Shown here piece after piece: positions 13,419-20,079 of a stretch of DNA of 20,079 nucleotides. Numbering within the stretch: the stretch's first letter is position 1; every line of letters starts with the position of its first letter. Under the pieces are notes generated by a model, which was given only the letters and a program-made list of their open reading frames with translations, searched no databases and was not told the DNA's origin. The DNA is from Holosporaceae bacterium (GTDB lineage: Bacteria; Pseudomonadota; Alphaproteobacteria; UBA3830), in NCBI GenBank assembly GCA_031262635.1, contig JAISHN010000096.1:1-20079 (forward strand). Reading direction: 5' to 3'. A program made the translations under genes and the position numbers.

Positions 13419-14003
13419 TTATTGCAAAATAGCGCAAACGGCATCTCCTATCGTTTTACTCGCAAAACAATCCGGCTCGTGATCGTCGACTATTCCGACG
13501 GCCTGCATAAACGAATATATAATAGTTGATCCGACAAACTTAAATCCGAATTTTCTAAGGTCTTTGCTTAACCTATCGGACGTCTCGTTTCTAATAATTA
13601 TTTTTGGAAAAGCGTTATGTTGACTTGGCTGATTGCTCGCGTAATTCTGTAAAAAATTATCCAACGACCCGTATGATTCTTTTAATTTTAAATAAGCTCT
13701 AGCGTTTTCGACAACGGCTTGCGCTTTTAGTCTGTGTCTAATAATTCCAGGATCTTGCATAAGCGCGTCGATTTTCGCGTCGTCATACGTTATTAAAATA
13801 TTCGGCTCAAAATTATCAAACGCGCTTCTCAAACGATCGCGTTTTTTAAGAATAATTTCCCAGCTCAAACCGCAAGATTTTCCTTCTAAAATCAACATCT
13901 CGAATAATTGTCGATCGTCATGCGTAGGTTTTCCCCATTCTTCGTCGTGATATCGTTTTAACAATGCGCTGGAATTAGCCCAAGAGCATCTTTTGACCGT
14001 CAT
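13419..14003 (-). CDS. tag: DNA-3-methyladenine glycosylase I
   Basis: Tag removes 3-methyladenine from alkylated DNA (base excision repair), as a helix-hairpin-helix-type glycosylase with a structural zinc. 194 residues, about family length. The zinc ligands are in place: Cys6 and His19 (KRCSW, YHDEEWG) and His175/Cys179 (DDHEPDCF), the last two with the same numbers as in E. coli Tag. The base-pocket region LFEMLILEGKSCGLSWEIILKKR (33-55) has the conserved Glu40 and Trp48. Its start overlaps the end of rlmN by four bases (ATGA), so the two are coupled and share the rlmN promoter. No deviation that would suggest loss of function. Confidence 0.94.
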   Translation of the reverse strand: MTVKRCSWANSSALLKRYHDEEWGKPTHDDRQLFEMLILEGKSCGLSWEIILKKRDRLRSAFDNFEPNILITYDDAKIDALMQDPGIIRHRLKAQAVVENARAYLKLKESYGSLDNFLQNYASNQPSQHNAFPKIIIRNETSDRLSKDLRKFGFKFVGSTIIYSFMQAVGIVDDHEPDCFASKTIGDAVCAILQ

Positions 14004-15061
14004 TTTTTTATCCCCGCTTCTTTATCAGCGCGAACGGCGGACGCTTGCGTCTTTAGTTGACCGCAGGCGGCGAGTATGTCGTCTCCTCGGGATTTTCTTA
14101 TAATCGCGCGAACGCCTTTGGAAAGCAGAATTCTGGAAAATTCGTCGGCTCTATTTCTGCCGCTTCCGACAAAAGGAGATCCTGGCCAGTCGTTGTAAAC
14201 GATCAGATTTACTTTACATGGAATCGATCTCAATAATTTGCTCAGCTCTGTAGCGTCCGAATCTTCGTCGTTTACGCCTTTTAATAATAAATACTCAAAA
14301 GTAACGCGATCCGTTCCGCTGTTTCTTAGATACTCTCTCGCGGCTTTAAAAAGCGTTTTTATATCGTATTTTTTGTTGATCGGCATGATACAAGAGCGTT
14401 TTTCATCGTTCGAAGCATGTAAAGAAATCGCGAGTTTTACGCGGAATTTCGCAAGCTCGATAAGCGCGTCGCCGACGATCCCCGACGTAGAAATCGTAAT
14501 TTTAGTTCGAGAAAAATTATGAGCTTTTTCGTCAAGCAATAATTTTAAAACGTCAGATAGATTCTCAAAATTCAAAAGAGGCTCGCCCATACCCATAAAA
14601 ACGACGTTTGTAATCGGCTTTCCAAAAACGTCTTTCCAGAAAAATATCTGCGAAATTATTTCAGACGACGAGAGATTGCGAACGAAACGCTGCGTTCCCG
14701 TATGACAGAACTTACAGCCGATCGCGCAGCCGATTTGAGACGAAACGCAAACTGTCGCGCGAGTTTCTTCGGGAATTAAAACCGTTTCCACATAATTGCC
14801 GTCTTCTAATTTTAAAAGGGCTTTTTGCGTTCCGTCTACCGATTTTTGCAAAACCAAACATTCCGGCCTGTCCAGAGAAAATTTTTCTTTCAAATTCTCT
14901 CTAACCCTCAACGGAACGTCGGACATAACGTCGAACGACCGCGCGAGTTTCGTATGTATCCAAGGAAAAACCCGCTTTGCGTCGAGAATAGTAAATCCGT
15001 TTCGCAAAAACTCGGATTTTAAACGTTCGAGCGTAAAACCGAGTAGATTTATTTTAGACAT
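14000..15061 (-). CDS. rlmN: Dual-specificity 23S rRNA/tRNA adenine-C2 methyltransferase
   Basis: RlmN is a radical-SAM enzyme that methylates C2 of A2503 in 23S rRNA and A37 in some tRNAs. 353 residues. Radical-SAM cluster CAIGCKFC (Cys112, 116, 119), the methyl-carrying cysteine near the C-terminus in ILAACGQL (Cys333), the second conserved cysteine in TVCVSSQ (Cys105), the SAM-binding GMGEPL (MGMGEPLLN), STSG and SLHA motifs, and the C-terminal SRGDDILAACGQL signature. The N-terminal accessory domain is present. The last 20 residues (KTQASAVRADKEAGIKK) form a charged tail. It has its own promoter (15091-15119) and is followed by tag. I choose RlmN over Cfr because of a housekeeping setting and the usual sequence. 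Confidence 0.95.
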   Translation of the reverse strand: MSKINLLGFTLERLKSEFLRNGFTILDAKRVFPWIHTKLARSFDVMSDVPLRVRENLKEKFSLDRPECLVLQKSVDGTQKALLKLEDGNYVETVLIPEETRATVCVSSQIGCAIGCKFCHTGTQRFVRNLSSSEIISQIFFWKDVFGKPITNVVFMGMGEPLLNFENLSDVLKLLLDEKAHNFSRTKITISTSGIVGDALIELAKFRVKLAISLHASNDEKRSCIMPINKKYDIKTLFKAAREYLRNSGTDRVTFEYLLLKGVNDEDSDATELSKLLRSIPCKVNLIVYNDWPGSPFVGSGRNRADEFSRILLSKGVRAIIRKSRGDDILAACGQLKTQASAVRADKEAGIKK

Positions 15062-15090
15062 TGCGACAGCGCCCTCTGCAAAGCGTTAAG

Positions 15091-15119
15091 TTGATACGCC
15101 GCCGCGCGGATTAAGTCAA
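15091..15119 (-). promoter_or_regulatory. Promoter of rlmN-tag
   Basis: On the minus strand: TTGACT (15119-15114), 17-base spacer, TATCAA (15096-15091). The -35 box lies about 7 bases from the truncated end of MITE copy C, so the element may have supplied or shifted upstream sequence. AGAGG precedes the ATG at 15061. Confidence 0.55.
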
Positions 15120-15125
15120 GCGACA

Positions 15126-15312
15126 GATTTATATTCCGCAATAAGTCATTGCTAGGCGCGTTAATTCGCGAAGTTTCTTCCTTCTCCGTCATCCTAGAGG
15201 AGGGCTTGCCCTACGAAGGATCCACGCGCTCCGGCGTACTCGCCGTCTGGATCCTTCGCTGCGCTCAGGATGACGAAAAGGGACGACGAACAAAATTCTT
15301 CCTAACACTGCC
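15126..15312 (+). mobile_element. MITE-like element, copy C (left end missing)
   Basis: It begins within the TTTATATTCCGCAATAAGTC segment shared with copies A and B and ends TTCTTCCTAACACTGCC, followed by TA (15313-15314). The first 50 or so bases, including the left terminal repeat, are missing or too diverged to see. The hairpin core (CGTCATCC...GGATGACG) is intact. It lies between the stop of tssA (40 bases away) and the rlmN promoter and may act as terminator for the tss transcript. The open frame inside it (SSFSVILEEGLPYEGS, AVWILRCAQDD) parallels that in copy B and is not a gene. Confidence 0.75.
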
Positions 15313-15351
15313 TATAATATCTCGCCATTTATTCTATAGCTCTCTAGAGGA

Positions 15352-16437
15352 TTACTTCGCCGCCTGAAGCGGTTTTTTTCGTTCTATCTCTTCAGGATTC
15401 GCGGTTAGCGCTCGATGGAGTTCGGAGATGGCGTTTACGACGGAAATTCCGCTTCTTACGTTAATGTCCAGCAGTTCCTGAAAGTTTTTCTTACCGATTG
15501 CCGCGGCCATTTTTAGTAAAGTCGAAGCGGGGCTTTGCGGCTGTTCTTTTTCCAGAAAAGCGGCGATTTCCATCATGACGGCGTAGGCATGTTCAAGAGT
15601 GGCGTCTTCTTTCTTTCCCTGAGGCGCGTTTTGTTCTTGAGCGGCTTGATCGGCGGCGCGTTTTCTCTCCGCTTGCTTTGCTGCGTATTCCGTTATCTGT
15701 TTTTGTTTTTCCGCTAGATTTTCAGCGTTTACGCGTTTCGCGTCTTCTAAGAATTCTAAAACGCCGTGAAAACTCGGCGCTTCGTTTCCGCATTTTTCAG
15801 AGATAAAATCGTCTAGTTTTTTTAGACTCTCTATCGATAGCTTTAAAGCTTCGTCTATATTTTGAAAAAAATCCAGCGAAGTGGAAACGACGCTTTTCTT
15901 TAATTGCTTTAAAGTTATGCCTTTTTCATTCTTTAATTGAAAATTCCGACGGGCGAGCATCCAGTCGGACAAGCTGTAGCCGTAAGGCAAGCCGTCCGCG
16001 GCTTCGACTAAAGGAACAAGCGCCAATCTATTCTGTATTTTTTCGGCGAAAAAGACGAACGGAGCCAAACGAGAAGCTAAAGCGCCGTTTTCGCCGATCG
16101 CGGGATAAACGCCGTCCCAAAACTTTTCGCACAGAGCCGATAAAAGCAAAACGCCCTGATTAAACCCGCGAAAACTGTGAACTACGGTAAGAGATTCCAG
16201 AAGCCACATCGCGAGTTGCAGATCTTTCGTTTTGGTTTTCAATAAATAGAAGCAAACGCGTTCGACTTCCGGCCAATCGGCTTTTTTCAGCTCCGTTTGC
16301 CAAATTCCCTGAGACAATCTAGGATCGTCCTCGCGTCTGAGTTCTCTTAGTTGATCGTAAATGAGATCGTACCTTAAATATTCTCCGCATATATTGTCTT
16401 CGGAGATCGGCGACAGCAGCTCGTCTATATTTATCAT
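15352..16437 (-). CDS. tssA: Type VI secretion system protein TssA (ImpA family)
   Basis: TssA contacts the membrane complex and baseplate and caps or guides the growing T6SS sheath. 361 residues. The N-terminal ImpA domain is clear: LLSPISEDNICGEYLRYDLIYDQLRELRREDDPRLSQGIW (7-46), ADWPEVERVC (53-62), LKTKTKDLQLAMWLLESL (65-82), FRGFNQGVLLLSALCEKFWDGVYP (89-112). A charged, alanine-rich, probably coiled-coil linker (about 240-280, QKQITEYAAKQAERKRAADQAAQEQ) leads to a short helical C-terminal domain (PASTLLKMAAAIGKKNFQELL). Its ATG directly follows the TAG of tssM with no bases between (TAGATG), and GGAGGAG lies in the end of tssM, so translation is coupled. The length fits the short TssA class. 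Confidence 0.92.
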   Translation of the reverse strand: MINIDELLSPISEDNICGEYLRYDLIYDQLRELRREDDPRLSQGIWQTELKKADWPEVERVCFYLLKTKTKDLQLAMWLLESLTVVHSFRGFNQGVLLLSALCEKFWDGVYPAIGENGALASRLAPFVFFAEKIQNRLALVPLVEAADGLPYGYSLSDWMLARRNFQLKNEKGITLKQLKKSVVSTSLDFFQNIDEALKLSIESLKKLDDFISEKCGNEAPSFHGVLEFLEDAKRVNAENLAEKQKQITEYAAKQAERKRAADQAAQEQNAPQGKKEDATLEHAYAVMMEIAAFLEKEQPQSPASTLLKMAAAIGKKNFQELLDINVRSGISVVNAISELHRALTANPEEIERKKPLQAAK

Positions 16438-19400
16438 CTACGCTCCTCCGCTTTTAGGAAAAGCGTCGAAAGATACGTCTACGTCTAATTTTTTCTCAGT
16501 CGGAACGCTTGCTGTCGGCGTTTCTTCATGCTCGTGAAGATTCGGACAGGATTCCAAGAACGCAGGCCATTCCGTCGGAGCGGCTTTATCTTTGTCCTTG
16601 GTCATAGGCGTAACTTTTACGACCAATTTTGAGGTCAACTCCGCGTCGTTTTTAGAAGAATCGACGATTGGAATATTGAATTGCAGCAAAACGCCGTTTG
16701 GAGCTTCCGATTCTTTATTAGCTTTGTTTTCTTCGATTAAGCGGAACATCGCCCACTTGCCGGAGTACGAGAACGTCGCTTTCTTTCCGTCGATCGTCAG
16801 ATTTCCGCCCGCCTTTTTATCGTTTGGTTTTTCGTCGCCTTCAGCCCAATTGAACGTTATCTCGACTTTGTTGTCGTTGAAATACAAACCGCTAGCTTTT
16901 TCGTCGACCTTAACGTTGTCTATCAGCAGCTCTCTGTCCATAACCGCGGTAGCTTCCGCTTCGATTTCAGGCGACGGCCGCGTCTGAACGCCGAACGTAA
17001 CCAAAGCTCCGCTAGCGTCGGACGATTTAGAGTGAGCGATCCAAGTTTTCAGGAACGGAATGAGCTTGTCGTTCATTTTTCGCAAAAACTCTATCGATTT
17101 CTCGTTTATTCCTTTTATCGCCTTGTTGCGTTCAAGGACTTCTATCATATTTTTGACGTTCTGCCGTTCGAACAGCGTTACGAAATCTTCTATATCTTTC
17201 AACGACGCGTCGTCTGCGGAACTTCCAAATGGGAATTTGTGAGCGAGGTTTTTATTGAAAAATTCCTCTATTTTATTATAAGACTCGGCCGCTCGCTCGT
17301 ACTTAACCATATCTGCTCTCGATATCAACAGCTTCGCCACGTCGGAGCGTTTCGACAAGAAATAATCGCCGCTAGTCTCGGAAATTGTTTTAATCTCTCC
17401 TTGATCGTCGAAAGAGTCGATCGAAACTTTGGACAAAGTATCGGATATGAAATTCTCGAGAGCGGCGATAGAGTTTCCAGGCTTTTGAGCTTCGTAAGCG
17501 TCGATGCTGTCGATTATTTCCCTCCATTTTTTTAATATGCCGTGAACTTTTATTTTATCCGCAAAATGCGGCATGGATAAAAGGTCTACGATCGGAGAAG
17601 CCGCGTCTTTGGCGAGGAAGCGAATTCTTTCAAACTGAGCCGTAAGGTACGCTTTTAGATCGTTTTTGTCCCCGATATTCAAATATTGCGGAGTTCTATC
17701 GCCGTCCCAATTGTCGAAAACCGCATGGCCGGACGAATAAGGCGTTTCTTGATTAAACAACGCGTCGATTTTTTCGAGCAAAGCCGAATAATGCGAGATT
17801 ATCATCGACGAAAAGCCAATGTCTTTTATGTTGTCTTCCTCTTCGATCTCGTCCAGAAGCTTCGCGATTTTAGGAAGAGCGACCGACGCGTCCTTGATAT
17901 TCGTCGCCTGCCGTTTATACGCGTCTTCCAGTAAGTTATTTGAACGCCCTAGCGGCGCGTCTTCGAAAATCTGCGCCGCGCCAAGCATAGAATCGATTAT
18001 CGGATAGAAGCATTTGCGAGCGATCGCTTTATATATCTCGTAAAATTGAGGCCGTATGTCTTTCGGCATGGCGTCGCAAAATTCGTAGTATTTATCGATC
18101 AAGCCGGATAGCTCTTTCAGACGCTTTATCTCCCAAATCAGCATTTTATCCTCAAGAATCGTCGTAACAAGCTTTCCTTTCTGAGTTACGCAAATGAAGG
18201 GCTGATCCAAAACCGCTTGAATTTCTTTCTGGAAAGCGCTGAATCCGGTCGAAACGGAAGTCATGTCGGAAGAAATCAGCTCGTCCGTCAAATCCGTTTT
18301 AAATTCCGCAAGCCGCGCTCTAAATTTGTGAAATTCAAGCTCTCCCGTTTGAATCAGCTCTTTTACGCAGCTTTGTCTTATAACGTCCGAAACGGCGAGA
18401 CGATTCATTATCTCGGCGTAGGCCGGACAAGGAATAAAGTGACTATTAGTTATCCAGGCGAAGTTTTTACTTTTGAAAATATCCGAGATCAGAACGGTTT
18501 TATTATAAGTCTTCGCCAAATCCTGAGCCGAATAACGCTCGCCGCCGTTTTGAGAAGTCTCTACGATTCGTTCGATATCCTGAGACAAATTTTGCAATAT
18601 TTTCTCAACCGCGACGTCTAAAACATCCCTTAAGAACATCGCGTATACAGATTTCAAATTATCCTCTATTTTATCTCTAAACGCGGCTATGTCGAACTTA
18701 GGCGGGATCAACTTTTTGTTTGGAATTCTATTTTTAACCTCGTCGGCTATATGAAAATTTTCCTTAAAAAGCGTGGAAGTTAAGTCTGCGACGCTCTTTC
18801 TGTCTTCTAACTGTCGTATGGCGTTGTACTCGGCGCTAACTTTTTCTATGCCGCCTATTTGTTTTGAGAAGTCGCGAAGTTTCTTGAAACTTTCGAACGA
18901 ATTCACGTCAAAAAGATCTCTTTTTTTGCTGGAAGAGCCGAAATTATTAAGAGCGTTTTGTAAAATATTTTTCGTGTCTAAATTTATGTCTATATACATC
19001 GCTCTGATGATCACCGAATCAAAAACTAAGCCTATTGTCTCCAGCGCTTCATGACATATTGTTGAGAACCAAGATTGCGGAACGAATATCGAAATAAGAT
19101 CGAATCTTTTTACGATCGGCATGTTTTTTAGCAGAGTCGTCGTTTCTTTATTTATTTGCGCTTGATCTTCTTCGCTTTTTAAACTCGCTTCCATGAATTT
19201 TATTTTATTCATAGACGTTTTTACGGAAGCCATCGCCAAATAATACTCTCGTATTTTTTCTTTGATGTTGTTATTTCCCCAGAACCACCCTAACGCTATA
19301 AGAGTCGAACTCGCGACGAGAATAATTTTATTCCGCTGCTCGGTTTTGTTCATATCGATAGCGTCTATTTTAATCGGATAAGCGATATTGTATTCCTTGA

Positions 19401-20079
19401 AGATTTTCTCTCGGAATAAATCCTGAACGAAATACAAATTATCGTTATACGAATTGGCGAACGAAACATTCGCTCCTGGAACTAACGCCGCGGGACTTAT
19501 GATTTCCGGCGAAGCTAACTCCACTCGCTTCTGTTTGCCTGCAAAATATACGCCTCGCAAAATCAGCCCGTCTTCAGGATTGTGCGACTGAAACATGGAA
19601 TGTAGATATTGCGTTAGCGAAGATTTTATCCTATCGACATTGTATTGAAACAAGATCGCCTTTTCCAAATCGTTAGACGGCTCTTTTTCCGCCGAATAAT
19701 TAAGCGTCGCTTTTCTAATTCCTTCGTCGACCGCGTAAAAAATCTCGTCTATCCATTCCGTTGAAAACGCCGTATTTATGGAATAAGGGCAAGACCATCC
19801 GAAAATCTGCTGTTTTGCGTTGTCGTTCAAAAGATGCGCGAATTCGCAAACTCCAGGAATAAGATCCATCTTTGTAACAATCAAATATATCGGCAAATGA
19901 AAATTTACGTCGCGTTGGAATTTAAAAATCCTCTCAAACAGCTCGCGAGCGTGTTTTTCAACGTCGAACGCTTCCGAAATCAACATATCCGCCGGCAGCG
20001 TTACTATGATTCCGTCCAGCGGACGACGGGGGCGAATAAAAACGAACAGCTCGCTTATAAACGACCAAAATTTGCTAAC
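16438..20079 (-). CDS. tssM: Type VI secretion system membrane protein TssM (IcmF), 5' end outside the window
   Basis: TssM forms the inner-membrane to periplasm core of the T6SS with TssL and TssJ. The reading frame is open to the window edge (1213 residues visible); the Met at 19986 is internal, since the upstream frame continues with RPRRPLDGIIVTLPADML, the family's 'RPRxPLNGVIVTL' stretch. Counting from that Met: the G4-type nucleotide motif IVTKMDLIPG (36-45), a transmembrane helix IILVASSTLIALGWFWG (221-237), a long helical periplasmic part, and the TssM C-terminal beta domain with FSYSGKWAMFRLIEE and a final AFLESCPNL. The Walker A region and first two membrane helices lie beyond the edge. 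With those added the protein would exceed 1400 residues, longer than the 1129 of enteroaggregative E. coli TssM. tssA follows immediately. Confidence 0.94.
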   Translation of the reverse strand, partial: VSKFWSFISELFVFIRPRRPLDGIIVTLPADMLISEAFDVEKHARELFERIFKFQRDVNFHLPIYLIVTKMDLIPGVCEFAHLLNDNAKQQIFGWSCPYSINTAFSTEWIDEIFYAVDEGIRKATLNYSAEKEPSNDLEKAILFQYNVDRIKSSLTQYLHSMFQSHNPEDGLILRGVYFAGKQKRVELASPEIISPAALVPGANVSFANSYNDNLYFVQDLFREKIFKEYNIAYPIKIDAIDMNKTEQRNKIILVASSTLIALGWFWGNNNIKEKIREYYLAMASVKTSMNKIKFMEASLKSEEDQAQINKETTTLLKNMPIVKRFDLISIFVPQSWFSTICHEALETIGLVFDSVIIRAMYIDINLDTKNILQNALNNFGSSSKKRDLFDVNSFESFKKLRDFSKQIGGIEKVSAEYNAIRQLEDRKSVADLTSTLFKENFHIADEVKNRIPNKKLIPPKFDIAAFRDKIEDNLKSVYAMFLRDVLDVAVEKILQNLSQDIERIVETSQNGGERYSAQDLAKTYNKTVLISDIFKSKNFAWITNSHFIPCPAYAEIMNRLAVSDVIRQSCVKELIQTGELEFHKFRARLAEFKTDLTDELISSDMTSVSTGFSAFQKEIQAVLDQPFICVTQKGKLVTTILEDKMLIWEIKRLKELSGLIDKYYEFCDAMPKDIRPQFYEIYKAIARKCFYPIIDSMLGAAQIFEDAPLGRSNNLLEDAYKRQATNIKDASVALPKIAKLLDEIEEEDNIKDIGFSSMIISHYSALLEKIDALFNQETPYSSGHAVFDNWDGDRTPQYLNIGDKNDLKAYLTAQFERIRFLAKDAASPIVDLLSMPHFADKIKVHGILKKWREIIDSIDAYEAQKPGNSIAALENFISDTLSKVSIDSFDDQGEIKTISETSGDYFLSKRSDVAKLLISRADMVKYERAAESYNKIEEFFNKNLAHKFPFGSSADDASLKDIEDFVTLFERQNVKNMIEVLERNKAIKGINEKSIEFLRKMNDKLIPFLKTWIAHSKSSDASGALVTFGVQTRPSPEIEAEATAVMDRELLIDNVKVDEKASGLYFNDNKVEITFNWAEGDEKPNDKKAGGNLTIDGKKATFSYSGKWAMFRLIEENKANKESEAPNGVLLQFNIPIVDSSKNDAELTSKLVVKVTPMTKDKDKAAPTEWPAFLESCPNLHEHEETPTASVPTEKKLDVDVSFDAFPKSGGA

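Noticed and set aside
15149..15367. 72-codon open frame on the plus strand
   Set aside because: Same repeat-derived frame in MITE copy C, running into the 3' end of tssA on the other strand.
17032..17535. 167-codon plus-strand frame within tssM
   Set aside because: Antisense shadow of a conserved TssM region; no ribosome site or recognisable domain.

Overview
The window looks like a piece of a host-associated proteobacterial chromosome. My best guess is an Alphaproteobacterium of the Holosporales/Paracaedibacter kind, which I infer from gene content rather than a phylogenetic marker. The reasons are moderate GC, a Gram-negative envelope (Kdo transferase WaaA, lipid II flippase MurJ), type VI secretion genes (TssM, TssA), chromosome-type ParA/ParB, two MFS transporters, and dispersed hairpin repeats of the 'GTCATCC ... 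GGATGAC' kind. The genes are closely packed, and apart from the two cut by the window edges all are intact.

Layout. 1-289 (-): start of xseA, cut by the left edge. 628-1884 (+): MFS transporter with its own promoter. 1895-3872: an island bounded by two inverted copies (about 250-265 bp) of a MITE-like repeat. It encloses one orphan gene for a small exported protein and an AT-rich non-coding stretch with a regularly spaced cluster of DnaA-box-like 9-mers. 4003-5559 (+): murJ. 5582-9730 (-): nitronate monooxygenase-like flavoenzyme, S66 LD-carboxypeptidase lipoprotein, waaA and a GNAT acetyltransferase, probably one transcript. 9877-11477 (+): parA-parB behind a sigma70-like promoter with a palindrome over the -35 box. 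11708-12979 (+): Bcr/CflA-type MFS transporter. 12980-13336: non-coding, with a second DnaA-box pair next to an AT tract. 13337-13411 (+): tRNA-Thr(GGT). 13419-15061 (-): rlmN-tag pair. 15126-15312: third MITE copy, truncated at one end. 15352-20079 (-): tssM-tssA of a type VI secretion system, with tssM running off the right edge.

How the genes fit together. MurJ, the LD-carboxypeptidase and WaaA concern cell-wall and LPS synthesis or recycling. ParAB and two origin-like DnaA clusters within about 10 kb suggest the window may lie near the replication origin. The T6SS genes suggest contact-dependent effector delivery to a host or competitor.

Points most worth a second look: (i) the inverted MITE pair around an origin-like sequence and an orphan exported protein; (ii) the MITE family itself, with near-identical terminal inverted repeats and TA at both ends; (iii) the LD-carboxypeptidase, whose catalytic Ser is a Cys and which carries a lipobox; (iv) MurJ with His in place of the conserved Arg of the 'YYADR' motif. 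Nothing here is a clear-cut new defence or biosynthetic system; the island at 1.9-3.9 kb is the best candidate for something undescribed.
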